Assembly (NCBI RefSeq): GCF_013149805.1
Contig: NZ_JABEZT010000001.1
Coordinates: 124,001-188,000 of the forward strand
Length of the DNA stretch: 64,000 nucleotides
From: Isoptericola chiayiensis
GTDB taxonomy: Bacteria; Actinomycetota; Actinomycetes; Actinomycetales; Cellulomonadaceae
Direction: 5' to 3'
The notes beneath the pieces were generated by a model, which saw only the letters and a list, made by a program, of their open reading frames with translations, was not told the DNA's origin and searched no databases. A program made the position numbers and the translations under genes. Below, piece after piece: positions 1-9,464 of this stretch. Each line of letters starts with the position of its first letter. Position 1 is the first letter of the stretch.

Positions 1-1052
1 GGCGTGAGCTTGGTGAACTCGGACCGCTCGCGCGCCTGCTCGGGCGGCATGCCGTTGACGGAGTCGAGCCGGACCAGCGCGGAGAACTTGTTGCGCACGT
101 TCTTGCCGCCGCCGCTCGAGTTGCCGCCGGGCGGCTCCTCGCCCTCGCGGGGCTGGCGGATCGCGCCCGTGACCGCGTCGCCGCGGCGCAGGCCCGACTT
201 CTTGACCTGGTTCAGCGAGACGTAGACGTCCTTGGAACCCGGCAGGTAGCCGCTGGTGCGCACGAACGCGTAGTTGTCGAGGACGTCGAGGATGCCGGCC
301 ACGGGGACCAGCACGTCGTCCTCGCGCACCTCGGGCTCGTCGAGGTGCAGGTCGGGCGCGTTGCCACCGCGACCGCCGCCGCGGTTGCGCTTGCGGTCAC
401 GTCCGCGGTCCCGGCCGCGACGACGGCGCGACCCGGACCGCTCGTTCTGCTGGTCGCCGCGCTGGCGCTGGTCGTCCTGGCCCTGGCCCTGGCCCTGGCG
501 GGAGCCGTTCTGGTTGCCGGACCGGGAGTCCTGACCGGACCGGTCGGAGTCCTGCCCCTCGCCCTGGCCCTCCTGGCGCGGGCGCTGGTTGCGCTCGCGC
601 GGCGCCGCGACGGCGTCGGCCAGCTGAGCGAGCCGGGCCTCCCGGTCCTCGCCACGACCGGCCGACTTCTGCTCGCGGGCGGGTGCCTGCTCGGTGCGCG
701 GTGCGTCGGCGGCGCCGTCCTGCGCGGCCGACGTCGGACGCGTGGCGCGGCGCTGGCGCCGCTGCCCGCCCTCGGCCGGTGCGTCGGTGCGGACTGTCTG
801 CGCCGTCGCGGTCGCCGCGGCGACCGGCTGCTCGGCGACGGCCGGCTGCTCGTCCCGCGCCTCGGCGGGGCGACGGCGCTCGGCGGGAGCGGATGCCGCC
901 CCCTGCTGCTGACCTCCGCCACGTCGGGTGCGGATCGCGTCGGCGAGGTCGCTCTTGCGCATGCGGCTCGTGCCCTTGACGCCCAGCTGGGACGCCACGG
1001 CCTGGAGCTCGGCAAGCTTCATCGAGCTCAGGTTGTCGGTGGTGTTCGTCAC
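1..1052 (-). CDS. rho: Transcription termination factor Rho (3' part outside the window)
   Basis: Rho is the hexameric RNA helicase that ends transcription of untranslated RNA. About 350 residues of the N-terminal side are visible. The protein opens with a SAP-like Rho N-terminal domain (MKLAELQAVASQLGVKG). A long low-complexity insertion rich in Arg, Gly, Asn, Gln and Asp follows, then the RNA-binding domain (VAGILDVLDNYAFVRTSGYL, then DVYVSLNQVKKSGLRRGD) and the start of the conserved stretch VRLDSVNGMPPEQARERSEF. The basic Asn/Gln-rich insertion is typical of actinobacterial Rho. I chose GTG at 1052 because a purine-rich GGGGAAGG lies just upstream; ATG at 1022 is the fallback. The ATPase core lies beyond base 1. 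Identity is secure. Confidence 0.95.
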   Translation of the reverse strand, partial: MTNTTDNLSSMKLAELQAVASQLGVKGTSRMRKSDLADAIRTRRGGGQQQGAASAPAERRRPAEARDEQPAVAEQPVAAATATAQTVRTDAPAEGGQRRQRRATRPTSAAQDGAADAPRTEQAPAREQKSAGRGEDREARLAQLADAVAAPRERNQRPRQEGQGEGQDSDRSGQDSRSGNQNGSRQGQGQGQDDQRQRGDQQNERSGSRRRRGRDRGRDRKRNRGGGRGGNAPDLHLDEPEVREDDVLVPVAGILDVLDNYAFVRTSGYLPGSKDVYVSLNQVKKSGLRRGDAVTGAIRQPREGEEPPGGNSSGGGKNVRNKFSALVRLDSVNGMPPEQARERSEFTKLT

Positions 1053-1329
1053 GAAGGACCCTTCCCCCTCGTATGCGACCCTGCGGCGAAGCCGTGCGGG
1101 TCGGGGTGGTGGGCACCCGGAATCAGGATCATCCGGGCGCGAAACCTCGTGTCAGTGCTACGACGACGTCGGCTGACCGGGTTGCTGGCGGCCTTCAGTA
1201 CGGGGAATCGGGAGGTACCGGTGCTGTCTCCGTGACCGGGGCGCCCTGCTGACGTCGAAGCGCGCAGCAGCACGGAACGATCTGGAGAGGATGCCGCACT
1301 GGCCGATCCCGATGGTCGACCCCGAAGGC
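1053..1329. other. Intergenic gap between thrB and rho
   Basis: This 277-bp gap lies between the thrB stop codon and the rho start. Both genes are on the minus strand, so it should hold the rho promoter and 5' leader. rho leaders are often autoregulated in other bacteria. I see no convincing -10/-35 pair, hairpin terminator or small gene. Coding potential in other frames looks like G+C noise. Confidence 0.4.
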
Positions 1330-2259
1330 TTAGTTCATGCTACCACTCCTGCAGACGGCGCCCGCGGTGTCGATGCTCGGGTCCGCACGACGCCAGCCGG
1401 CGACGTCGTCGACCAGGTCGGCGAGCAGCGCGTCGAGCGGCTCCTGCTGACCGGGTCCGGTCAGCACCAGCACCGTGGGTCCGGCGCCCGACACCGTGGC
1501 CGCCAGCCCCTCGGCCCGCAGCGACCGGACCAGCTCGGCCGTGGCCGCCATGACCTCGGCACGGTAGTCCTGGTGGATCCGGTCCTCCGTGGCGTCGAGC
1601 AGCAGCTCCGGCCGTCGGGCGAGGGCCTCGACGAGCAGTGCCGCCCGACCGGCGGTGAAGGCCGCGTCGGCGTGCGGGACCTGCTCCGGCAGCACCCCGC
1701 GCGCCCGGCTCGTCGCCAGCCGCACGTCCGGCACGAGGACCGTCGCCGCGATCCGCGGGTCGAGCTCCAGGTCCACCGCGCGCGGTCCGGCAGGCCCGGA
1801 CCAGGCAAGGGTGGCGCCGCCCCGCAGTGCCGGTGCCGCGTTGTCCGGGTGCCCCTCGAACGCCGTGGCGATGCCGAGCATCGTCGTCCGGCCGAGCGCC
1901 TGGGGGTCGGCGAGCAGGCCGCGGGCCGCCACGATGCCTGAGACGACGGCGGCCGCCGAGGACCCGAGCCCCCGGCCGTGCGGGATCCGGTTGGCGCAGC
2001 GCAGGTGCATCCCGGTCAGCGGCGCGCCGGCCACCTCGAGCGTGTGCCGCAGCGCACGCACCACCAGGTGGTCCTCGCCGTCGGGCACCTCACCGGCACC
2101 CTCGCCGGTGACGTCGACGCGGATCTCGTCGCTCGCGACGAGCCGCACCTCGATCTCGTCGTACAGCCCCAGGGCGAGGCCCATCGCGTCGAAGCCCGGC
2201 CCCAGGTTCGCGCTCGTGGCGGGGACACGGACGACCACGTGGTCGGCGCCGAGCCTCAT
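1330..2259 (-). CDS. thrB: Homoserine kinase
   Basis: ThrB phosphorylates L-homoserine with ATP, the penultimate step to threonine. The predicted protein is 309 residues, normal for this GHMP kinase. It begins VVVRVPATSANLGPGFDAMG, the substrate-binding N-terminus. The GHMP ATP loop is seen as IPHGRGLGSSAAAVVSGI near residue 90, and a C-terminal glycine motif VSGAGPTVLVL near residue 260. The start is placed at ATG 2259, one base after the thrC stop, because GGAG sits at the right distance and the protein aligns from there; an upstream in-frame ATG at 2304 would lie inside thrC. It is the last gene of hom-thrC-thrB and ends in TAA. Confidence 0.95.
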   Translation of the reverse strand: MRLGADHVVVRVPATSANLGPGFDAMGLALGLYDEIEVRLVASDEIRVDVTGEGAGEVPDGEDHLVVRALRHTLEVAGAPLTGMHLRCANRIPHGRGLGSSAAAVVSGIVAARGLLADPQALGRTTMLGIATAFEGHPDNAAPALRGGATLAWSGPAGPRAVDLELDPRIAATVLVPDVRLATSRARGVLPEQVPHADAAFTAGRAALLVEALARRPELLLDATEDRIHQDYRAEVMAATAELVRSLRAEGLAATVSGAGPTVLVLTGPGQQEPLDALLADLVDDVAGWRRADPSIDTAGAVCRSGSMN

Positions 2260-2260
2260 C

Positions 2261-3367
2261 TCACTCCAGCCCGAGCGCGTCGGCGACGGAGACGACGTCG
2301 GCACCCACGCGGGTCGGCGTGACGTCCGCGCCGTCGGGCCCGCGCAGCGCCCACTGCGGGTCCTTCAGCCCGTGACCGGTGACGGTCACCACGACGCGGG
2401 CGCCGGCCGGGACGAGCCCGCGCTCGGCACGCGACAGCAGCCCCGCGACGCCGGCGGCGGACGCCGGCTCGACGAAGACGCCGACCTCGGCGGACAGGAT
2501 CCGGTGCGCGGCGAGGATCTCGTCGTCGGAGACCGCCTCGATCACGCCCCCGGAGTCGTCGCGCGCCTGCTCGGCCTGCGTCCACGACGCCGGGTTGCCG
2601 ATCCGGATGGCGGTGGCGATCGTCTCCGGGTCCACCGGGTGGCCCTGGACGATCGGGGCCGCGCCCGCCGCCTGGAAGCCCCACATGGCCGGGGTCCGGG
2701 TGGCGACGGCGACCGGCGCGGCGCCGGGACCCTGCTCGCTGGTCGCGATGCCCGCGTACTCCCGGTAGCCCTTCCAGTAGGCGGTGATGTTGCCCGCGTT
2801 GCCGACCGGTAGCGCGTGGATGTCGGGTGCGTCGCCGAGGGCGTCCACGACCTCGAACGCCGCCGTCTTCTGGCCCTCGATGCGGTCCGGGTTGACGGAG
2901 TTGACCAGCTCGACCGGGTAGGCCTCGGCCAGCTTGCGCGCCACGACCAGGCAGTCGTCGAAGTTGCCGTCGACCTGCAGCAGCTTCGCCCCGTGGGCGA
3001 TGGCCTGGCTGAGCTTGCCCATCGCGATCTTGCCGTCGGGGACCAGCACGGCGCAGACCATCCCCGCCCGGGTGGCGTAGGCGGCCGCCGACGCCGAGGT
3101 GTTGCCGGTGGAGGCGCACACGACCGCCTGGGCGCCCCGGGCGGCGGCGGCGGACATCGCCGTCGTCATCCCGCGGTCCTTGAACGACCCCGTGGGGTTC
3201 ATCCCCTCGACCTTGACGTGGACGTCGGCACCCGTGCGCTGCGAGAGCGCCGGCGCCGCGACGAGCGGGGTACCGCCCTCGGCCAGCGTGACGATCTTCT
3301 CGGCGACGTGGGCCGGCAGACGGTCGGCGTACTCGGTGATGACACCCCGCCACTGGTGGGCCGGCAT
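2261..3367 (-). CDS. thrC: Threonine synthase
   Basis: ThrC is the PLP enzyme that turns O-phosphohomoserine into threonine. The 368-residue length fits the short actinobacterial form. The PLP lysine is in GSFKDRGMT near residue 60, preceded by VKVEGMNPT. The phosphate-binding and Ser/Thr dehydratase-type fold is visible in [16 protein letters not shown] and [15 protein letters not shown]. The gene starts two bases after hom ends and stops one base before thrB starts, so the three genes are almost certainly one transcript and may be translationally coupled. Confidence 0.95.
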   Translation of the reverse strand: MPAHQWRGVITEYADRLPAHVAEKIVTLAEGGTPLVAAPALSQRTGADVHVKVEGMNPTGSFKDRGMTTAMSAAAARGAQAVVCASTGNTSASAAAYATRAGMVCAVLVPDGKIAMGKLSQAIAHGAKLLQVDGNFDDCLVVARKLAEAYPVELVNSVNPDRIEGQKTAAFEVVDALGDAPDIHALPVGNAGNITAYWKGYREYAGIATSEQGPGAAPVAVATRTPAMWGFQAAGAAPIVQGHPVDPETIATAIRIGNPASWTQAEQARDDSGGVIEAVSDDEILAAHRILSAEVGVFVEPASAAGVAGLLSRAERGLVPAGARVVVTVTGHGLKDPQWALRGPDGADVTPTRVGADVVSVADALGLE

Positions 3368-3369
3368 GG

Positions 3370-4767
3370 TCAGACTCCCTCGACTCGCAGGACGGACGTG
3401 ATCTGGCGGACGGGTTCCAGGCCTTCCAGGGCCGCGACCGTGGCGGCCAGCGAGGCCTCGCGGGCGGCGTGGGTCGTGATGACGAGCCGGGCCACGGGCT
3501 CACCCTCGTCGGGGACGGCCCCCGGGGCGGGCTCGGAGGCCGGCTCGGCCTCGAAGGGCGCCGTGAGCGCCTCGCTCTGGCGCACGGTGTCGATCGACAC
3601 GCCGTGCTCGGCGAGCACGCCGGCGACCTGGGCGAGCACACCGGTGCGGTCCGCCACCTCGAGCCGGACCTGGTAGCGCGTGACCGCGGCGTCGGACGGC
3701 AGCACCGGCAGCGAGGCGTACGCGGACTCCTGCGGCCCCTTGCCGCCGATGAGCCGGTCCCGGGCCGCCGAGACGACGTCACCCAGCACGGCCGACGCCG
3801 TCGGACGCCCCCCGGCGCCCTGCCCGTAGAACATGAGCGGACCCGCGCCCTCGGCCTCGACGAAGACGGCGTTGAACGCGCCGCGCACCGCCGCCAGCGG
3901 GTGGTCGGTGGGCACGAGCGCCGGGTGGACGCGGGCGGCGACGCCCTCCCCCGTGCGCTCGGCGATGGCCAGCAGCTTGAGCACGTACCCGGTGCGGCGC
4001 GCCCAGTCGACGTCGTCGCTGGTGATGCCGCGGATGCCCTCGCGGGCCACCTGGTGGATCGAGACCCGGGTGTGGAACGCCAGGGAGGCCAGGATCGCGG
4101 CCTTGGCCGCCGCGTCGAAGCCGTCGACGTCGGCCGTGGGGTCGGCCTCCGCGTACCCGAGCTCCTGGGCACGCTTGACGGCGTCGTCGAGATCCATGCC
4201 CTGGGTGGTCATCTCGTCCAGCACGTAGTTCGTGGTGCCGTTGACGATCCCCAGCACCCGGTTGACCTGGTCCCCGGCGAGCGACTCGCGCACCGGCCGC
4301 ACGATCGGGATGGCCCCGGCGACGGCGGCCTCGAAGGACAGGTCGGCGCGGGCGGCGTCGGCGGCCTCGAACAGCACGGGTCCCTGCTCGGCGAGCAGCT
4401 GCTTGTTCGCGGTGACGACGCTCGCGCCGCGGGCCAGCGCCCGCAGGATCAGGCCGCGCGCCGGCTCGATGCCGCCCATGAGCTCCACGACGATGTCGGC
4501 GGTGTCGACCAGCGCCTCGGCGTCGTCGGTGAGCAGCTCGGCGGGGACTCCGTCGCGGGGGCGGGTCAGGTCGCGCACGGCGACACCCACCAGCTGCAAC
4601 GGGGCACCGACGCGCGCCCCGAGGTCCGGGGACTGCTCCAGGAGCAGGTTCGCGACCTGGGAGCCCACCACGCCGCAGCCCAGGAGCGCGACGCGTACCG
4701 GGGTGCGCTCGTGGAGCGGGGCGTCCGACGGCGCGGGCACGGCGGGCGGGCTGGCTGCAGCGGGCAC
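3370..4767 (-). CDS. hom: Homoserine dehydrogenase with C-terminal ACT domain
   Basis: Hom reduces aspartate semialdehyde to homoserine, the branch point towards threonine and methionine. The 465-residue protein has a Rossmann NAD(P) loop [17 protein letters not shown] near residue 30, the family signature [14 protein letters not shown] near residue 195, and an ACT regulatory domain ([20 protein letters not shown]) near residue 360. ACT domains in this family mediate threonine feedback inhibition. An acidic, Ala/Pro-rich insertion of about 30 residues interrupts the ACT region. The first 20 residues are low-complexity, so the true start may be a little downstream of 4767. It heads the hom-thrC-thrB operon. 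Confidence 0.95.
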   Translation of the reverse strand: MPAAASPPAVPAPSDAPLHERTPVRVALLGCGVVGSQVANLLLEQSPDLGARVGAPLQLVGVAVRDLTRPRDGVPAELLTDDAEALVDTADIVVELMGGIEPARGLILRALARGASVVTANKQLLAEQGPVLFEAADAARADLSFEAAVAGAIPIVRPVRESLAGDQVNRVLGIVNGTTNYVLDEMTTQGMDLDDAVKRAQELGYAEADPTADVDGFDAAAKAAILASLAFHTRVSIHQVAREGIRGITSDDVDWARRTGYVLKLLAIAERTGEGVAARVHPALVPTDHPLAAVRGAFNAVFVEAEGAGPLMFYGQGAGGRPTASAVLGDVVSAARDRLIGGKGPQESAYASLPVLPSDAAVTRYQVRLEVADRTGVLAQVAGVLAEHGVSIDTVRQSEALTAPFEAEPASEPAPGAVPDEGEPVARLVITTHAAREASLAATVAALEGLEPVRQITSVLRVEGV

Positions 4768-4900
4768 GGGCGACCTTCGATCCTGGACGGGCGGGGACGT
4801 CGCCCAGGATAGCCCTGGACGACGGCGGCCCGGCCGGTCCGTCCGGATGCTGACGCCGGCGCAGGTCGGGTGCAGGACGCGGTCCGGATGTCACGATCTG

Positions 4901-4973
4901 GTCACGGTGTGACGGCGCGCACACTTGCCTGACACATCTGTGTCACACGTCACCCCTACCGTGTGCGACACAC
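4901..4973. promoter_or_regulatory. Cluster of three palindromes upstream of the subtilase gene
   Basis: Three inverted repeats built from GTCAC/GTGAC-like or GTGTG/CACAC-like arms lie in the hom-subtilase divergent gap: GTCAC-GGT-GTGAC (4901-4913), TGACACA-TC-TGTGTCA (4930-4945) and GTGTG-CGA-CACAC (4961-4973). The last ends 22 bases before the subtilase start. Their density suggests operators for a dimeric regulator of the protease, or of both divergent genes. The regulator is unknown. Confidence 0.45.
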
Positions 4974-4994
4974 CAACCCCAATGGGAGGACACA

Positions 4995-7724
4995 GTGCGC
5001 ATCACCATGCGACGGCGTGCCGTCGTCGGCGCGCTCGCAGCGTTCGGCATCGCCGCCACCACCGTGGCCGTGCCGGGCGTCGCGACCGCGGACGACCCCC
5101 AGGGCCCCGAGCCCCTGGCGCCGGTTCACACCACCCCGACCGACGGCGACGGCGCCGTCGTCAACGAGACGCCCGGCGCCTGGTTCGTCGAGCTCGAGAC
5201 GCGCCCCACGGCGCAGGGAGGCAAGCGGGCCGCGGTCCGCAGCGACCACGCCGCGTTCCGGCGGGCTGCCCGCGACTCCGGCGTCGAGTACACCGAGCGC
5301 GAGGAGTTCGACGCGCTGTTCAACGGCTTCTCCGTCGACATGGACAGCTCCCAGCTCGGCAAGCTCCAACGGACCGAGGGCGTCAAGGCCATCTACCCGA
5401 TGGTGCAGCTCTCCGTCCCCGAGCCGCAGAGCACGTCCAGCCCGGAGATGGCGACCGCGCTCGCCATGACCGGCAGCGACGTGGCACAGAACGAGCTCGG
5501 GCTGTCCGGCGACGGCATCAAGGTCGCGGTGATGGACACCGGCATCGACTACGAGCACCCCGACTTCGGTGGTGGCGAGTACCCGACCGAGCGCGTCGCC
5601 TACGGCTACGACTTCGTCGGTGACGCCTACGACGCCGGCTCCCCCGACCCCGCGGCGCGCGTCCCCCAGCCGGACTCCGACCCCATGGACTGCCAGGGTC
5701 ACGGCACCCACGTGGCCGGCATCGTCGGAGCCGACGGCGAGGTCGTCGGCGTGGCCCCCGAGGTCACCTTCGGCGCCTACCGCGTGTTCGGCTGCGAGGG
5801 CTCGACCGAGGCCGACATCATGATCGCCGCCATGGAGATGGCGCTCGAGGACGACATGGACATCCTGAACATGTCGATCGGCTCGTCCTACACGTGGCCC
5901 GACTACCCGACCGCGACGGCCGCCGACGCGGCGGTCGACGCCGGCATGATCGTGGTGGCCTCGATCGGCAACTCCGGCCGCACGGGCGTCTACTCCACCG
6001 GCGCCCCCGGCGTCGGCGCGAAGAGCATCGGCGTCGCCTCCGTGGACAACACGAACAACGACGCCGCCCTGGCGATCGCCGAGCCGTCGGGAACCGAGGT
6101 CCCGTACACGGTTCTCGCGGACGTCGCGGCCCCGCCCACCTCCGGCTCGACCGACCCGATGGTCCACGTCGGGCGCGGCTGCGTGGACACCCTCGGCGAC
6201 GAGCTCCTCGCCGACCCGGCGGGCATGACCGCGCTGGTCGACCGTGGCGACTGCGCCTTCGCGGAGAAGTACGACTCCGCCGTCGCCGCCGGTGCGACCG
6301 CCGTCGTCATCGCCAACAACATTCCCGGGCTGTTCAACGGTGGTGGCGTCGTGGACGCCGGCGTCCCCGGGGTCGGGATCAGCCTGGCCAGCGGTGACGC
6401 ACTGAAGGCCGAGATCGAGGGTGGCGCCGACGTCACCCTGACCTGGACCGACGAGACCACGTCCGTCGTCAGCCCGACCGGGGGCGAGAAGAGCGACTTC
6501 AGCTCCTACGGCCTCTCTCCGGACCTGACGCTCAAGCCGGACCTGGCCGCACCTGGCGGGAACATCCACTCGACGTACCCGCTCGCCAAGGGCGGCTACG
6601 CCACCCTGTCGGGCACGTCGATGGCTGCTCCGCACGTCGCCGGTGCCGCCGCGCTGCTCCTCGAGGCGGACCCGGAGATCGGCACCACCGAGATGCGGGA
6701 CCTGCTGCAGAACACGGCCGACCCGATCCTGTACGCCGGCACCTACGTCGAGACCGTCCACGGCCAGGGCGCCGGACTGATCGACGTCCCGGCCGCGTAC
6801 GCCGCGACGACGTCGGTCACCCCGGCGAAGATCTCGCTCGGCGAGTCCGTCGTGGACCGCGTCGACGGCGAGCCGGTCTTCGAGCCGGTCACCACGACCC
6901 TGACCGTGTCGAACGACTCGGACGCCGAGGTCACCTACACCATGGGGCACACGACGGCGCTGGCGACCTACGGCGACACCTTCGCGCCGACGCTCTCCAT
7001 CCTGGACGCCACCGCCGAGTTCTCGGCGGACACGGTCTCCGTGCCGGCGGGTGGATCGGCCGAGGTGGACGTGACGATCATCTCCCCCGGACTCGACGGT
7101 TACCAGGTGCTCTACGGCGGGTTCGTCGAGATCACCGGCGACGACGGTTCCGAGATCTCGGTGCCGTACGCCGGGTTCGACGGTGACTACCAGGACATCG
7201 AGGCGATCACCCCGATCGACCTCGGCGACGGCACCGTCGTCGACGTTCCCTGGATCACCCGCCTGACCCAGTGCGCCGAGTTCGTCGAGCTCGACTGCAT
7301 CGACCCGGCCGGGTCGTTCAGCGAGGCCGGCGGAGAGACCTTCTCGCTGCAGTGGGTGGACGGTCTGCCCGACTACCCCTACGTCGTCGCGCACTTCGAC
7401 CACCAGGTCGAGGACTTCGAGATCTCGGTGATCGACGGCAAGGGGCGCAGCAAGGGCGCCTTCACCGTCGCCGCGGACCTGGGCTCCCTGGGTCGTAGCG
7501 AGACGGCCGCCGGTATCCAGGCGTTCGTGTGGGACGGCACCGCCACCAAGAAGAAGGGCAACCGCGAGGTCACCAAGACCCTCAAAGACGGCGACTACCA
7601 GCTGAGGATCGACGCTCTCAAGGCGAACGGTGACCGGGCGAACCCGGACCACTGGGAGACCTGGACGTCGCCGGTCTTCACGATCGATCGTCCGGGCAAG
7701 GGCAACGGGAAGGGCAAGGGGTGA
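4995..7724 (+). CDS. Secreted subtilisin-like serine protease (S8) with PA domain
   Basis: This is a 909-residue exported peptidase. An Arg-rich N-terminus and hydrophobic core end in VPGVATA, a Sec or Tat-type signal peptide. An inhibitor-I9-like prodomain follows (VELETRPTAQGGKR onward). The catalytic triad is intact: Asp181 in VMDTGIDYEHPDF, His236 in GHGTHVAGI and Ser542 in GTSMAAPHVAG. A protease-associated (PA) domain is inserted between His and Ser at about residues 385-475. The C-terminal third looks like Fn3-type beta domains and ends in a basic KGNGKGKG tail. GTG at 4995 has an ideal GGAGGA box. The gene lies alone on the plus strand between lysA and hom, which are usually adjacent in relatives, so it was probably inserted. 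A repeat array and a hairpin follow it. Confidence 0.93.
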   Translation: MRITMRRRAVVGALAAFGIAATTVAVPGVATADDPQGPEPLAPVHTTPTDGDGAVVNETPGAWFVELETRPTAQGGKRAAVRSDHAAFRRAARDSGVEYTEREEFDALFNGFSVDMDSSQLGKLQRTEGVKAIYPMVQLSVPEPQSTSSPEMATALAMTGSDVAQNELGLSGDGIKVAVMDTGIDYEHPDFGGGEYPTERVAYGYDFVGDAYDAGSPDPAARVPQPDSDPMDCQGHGTHVAGIVGADGEVVGVAPEVTFGAYRVFGCEGSTEADIMIAAMEMALEDDMDILNMSIGSSYTWPDYPTATAADAAVDAGMIVVASIGNSGRTGVYSTGAPGVGAKSIGVASVDNTNNDAALAIAEPSGTEVPYTVLADVAAPPTSGSTDPMVHVGRGCVDTLGDELLADPAGMTALVDRGDCAFAEKYDSAVAAGATAVVIANNIPGLFNGGGVVDAGVPGVGISLASGDALKAEIEGGADVTLTWTDETTSVVSPTGGEKSDFSSYGLSPDLTLKPDLAAPGGNIHSTYPLAKGGYATLSGTSMAAPHVAGAAALLLEADPEIGTTEMRDLLQNTADPILYAGTYVETVHGQGAGLIDVPAAYAATTSVTPAKISLGESVVDRVDGEPVFEPVTTTLTVSNDSDAEVTYTMGHTTALATYGDTFAPTLSILDATAEFSADTVSVPAGGSAEVDVTIISPGLDGYQVLYGGFVEITGDDGSEISVPYAGFDGDYQDIEAITPIDLGDGTVVDVPWITRLTQCAEFVELDCIDPAGSFSEAGGETFSLQWVDGLPDYPYVVAHFDHQVEDFEISVIDGKGRSKGAFTVAADLGSLGRSETAAGIQAFVWDGTATKKKGNREVTKTLKDGDYQLRIDALKANGDRANPDHWETWTSPVFTIDRPGKGNGKGKG

Positions 7725-7740
7725 CGATCGCACCCCACCT

Positions 7741-7820
7741 GCCGAGGTAGGCGACGTCTCGCCGAGGTAGGCAACTCCTCCGCGAGGTAGGCGACCTCCC
7801 GGCGAGGTAGGCATCGACCT
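7741..7820 (-). repeat. 20-bp tandem repeat array A-left (4 units), 3' of the subtilase
   Basis: Four contiguous units begin at 7741, 7761, 7781 and 7801, exactly 20 bp apart. All contain GAGGTAGGC on the plus strand, which is the reverse complement of the GCCTACCTC core seen at other loci. The array starts 16 bases after the subtilase stop codon and reads CGAGGTAGGC in the sense of that gene. The 9-10 bp core is nearly invariant and the rest varies. Confidence 0.85.
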
Positions 7821-7835
7821 ACCGAGACGGCACGG

Positions 7836-7873
7836 CGAACGGCTCCGCATCCGGAAGGGTGCGGAGCCGTTCG
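7836..7873 (+). terminator. Hairpin between subtilase and lysA
   Basis: A perfect 14-bp stem (CGAACGGCTCCGCA at 7836-7849 and its complement at 7860-7873) encloses a 10-base loop. It stands between two convergent genes and between two oppositely oriented repeat arrays. It can act as an intrinsic-type terminator for either direction. No T-tract follows, as is common in actinobacteria. Confidence 0.65.
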
Positions 7874-7923
7874 CGGTCGTGCGTCTGCGCCGAGGGGGGT
7901 CCGTTCCGCCTCGGGGAGAGGTT

Positions 7924-8023
7924 GCCTACCCCGGCGAGAGATCGCTTACCTCACGGGAAAGTTGCCTACCTCGCGGAGGAGTTGCCTACGTCGCGAGACG
8001 TTGGCCTACCTCGCGGACGGCGG
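7924..8023 (+). repeat. 20-bp tandem repeat array A-right (5 units), 3' of lysA
   Basis: Five units start at 7924, 7944, 7964, 7984 and 8004, again with exact 20-bp spacing, with the core GCCTACCTCGCGG on the plus strand. A degenerate sixth unit may precede them at about 7904. lysA ends at 8025 on the minus strand, so in lysA sense the array reads CCGCGAGGTAGGC and begins one base after its stop codon. It mirrors array A-left across the hairpin. Confidence 0.85.
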
Positions 8024-8024
8024 C

Positions 8025-9464
8025 TCAGCCCTGGTCGAGGGCGAGCAGGTCCTCGACGGTCTCGCGGCGCACCAGGACCCGGGAGTCCCCCTCGGCGACC
8101 GCCACGACCGGCGGGCGGGTCAGCGCGTTGTAGTTGGAGGCCATCGACCGCCCGTAGGCACCCGTCGCAGCGACGGCGAGCAGGTCCCCCGCGCGCACGT
8201 CACCGGGCAGCAAGACCTCGTGCACCACGATGTCGCCGCTCTCGCAGTGCTTGCCGACCACGCGGGCCAGCACCGGGGCGGCGTCGGAGAGCCGCCCCAC
8301 GACCTCCGCGTGATAGTCCGCGCCGTACAGCGCCGGACGGATGTTGTCGCTCATCCCCCCGTCGACAGAGACGTACAGCCGCGTGAACGGCTCGGCGTCC
8401 GACGACCCTCCGCCGGCCGGCGAGACCGTCACCGGCTTGACCGTACCCACCGTGTACAGAGTCATCCCCGCGGGGCCGACGACGGCCCTGCCGGGCTCGA
8501 TCGAGAAGCGCGGCAGCGGCGTCCCGAGCTCGGAGCAGACGGCCGCCACCGCGGCGGCCACGTCCCGCGCCACGGGTGCGGGCTCGAGCGCCTCGTCGGC
8601 CGGCAGATAGGCGATGCCGTAACCGCCACCCAGGTCGACCTCCTCCACCAGGACGCCGGTACGCTCCGCCAGGTCGGCCCGCAGCTGCAGCACCACGCGG
8701 GCCGCCGCCTCGAACCCGGACGGGTCCAGGATCTGCGAGCCGATGTGGGAGTGGATGCCCAGCAGCTCCAGCTCGGGCCGCGCCACCACCGCCTCGAGAG
8801 CCCCGAGCGCCGGCGACGTGCCGCCGTCGGGCCCGGGCGTCACGGAGAGCCCGAACTTCTGGTCCTCGTGCGCGGTGGAGATGTACTCGTGCCCGCCGGC
8901 GTGCACGCCGGTGGTGACCCGGACCATCACGGGCGCGACGACACCGCGGGAGGCGGCCAGGTCCCCGACCCGCTCGATCTCGACCAGGGAGTCGACGATG
9001 ATCCGCCCGACGCCGGCGTCCAGCGCGGCGAGGACCTCGCCGTCGGACTTGTTGTTGCCGTGCAGGCCGATGGCGGCGCCGGGGACGCCGGCGCGCAGCG
9101 CGACGGCGAGCTCGCCGCCGGACGCCGTGTCGACCCCCAGGCCCTCCTGGGTGGCCCAGCGGGCGACGGCGACGGTCAGCAGCGCCTTGCCCGCGTAGTA
9201 GACGTCGACGCCCGTGCCGATCTGCTCGAAGGCGGCTTCGAAGGCACCCCGGTAGGCGCGGGCGCGCGCACGGAAGTCAGCCTCGTCCAGCACGTAGGCC
9301 GGCGTCCCGTGCTCGGCGGCGAGGTCACCCGCGCCGACGCCGGCCACCTCGACCTCGCCGTCCGGCCGACGTCGGACACCCGAGGACCACGGCGCACCCA
9401 GCGCACCGGGCCCACCTGTCGGCAGTGCCGCCGTCGTCCCGTCCACGTCCACCCGGGCGCTCAC
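8025..9464 (-). CDS. lysA: Diaminopimelate decarboxylase
   Basis: LysA decarboxylates meso-diaminopimelate to lysine using PLP. The 479-residue protein has the PLP lysine in [11 protein letters not shown] near residue 80, the HSHIGSQ motif near residue 235, the glycine-rich [13 protein letters not shown] and the substrate-binding CESGDIV motif near residue 395. Translation probably starts at GTG 9464, because this GTG overlaps the argS stop by four bases (GTGA) and the protein needs no upstream extension. It is the second gene of an argS-lysA operon. Downstream are array A-right and the hairpin rather than hom, the usual neighbour in related genomes. Confidence 0.94.
   Translation of the reverse strand: MSARVDVDGTTAALPTGGPGALGAPWSSGVRRRPDGEVEVAGVGAGDLAAEHGTPAYVLDEADFRARARAYRGAFEAAFEQIGTGVDVYYAGKALLTVAVARWATQEGLGVDTASGGELAVALRAGVPGAAIGLHGNNKSDGEVLAALDAGVGRIIVDSLVEIERVGDLAASRGVVAPVMVRVTTGVHAGGHEYISTAHEDQKFGLSVTPGPDGGTSPALGALEAVVARPELELLGIHSHIGSQILDPSGFEAAARVVLQLRADLAERTGVLVEEVDLGGGYGIAYLPADEALEPAPVARDVAAAVAAVCSELGTPLPRFSIEPGRAVVGPAGMTLYTVGTVKPVTVSPAGGGSSDAEPFTRLYVSVDGGMSDNIRPALYGADYHAEVVGRLSDAAPVLARVVGKHCESGDIVVHEVLLPGDVRAGDLLAVAATGAYGRSMASNYNALTRPPVVAVAEGDSRVLVRRETVEDLLALDQG

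Noticed and set aside
4768-4900. An amino-acid riboswitch or leader peptide before hom
   Set aside because: I found no conserved riboswitch core and no short peptide with threonine codon runs.
4956-7850. A 964-codon open frame antisense to the subtilase
   Set aside because: It is a shadow of codon bias in G+C-rich DNA: low-complexity Val/Gly/Arg/Asp composition, no family motifs, while the plus strand has an intact protease triad.
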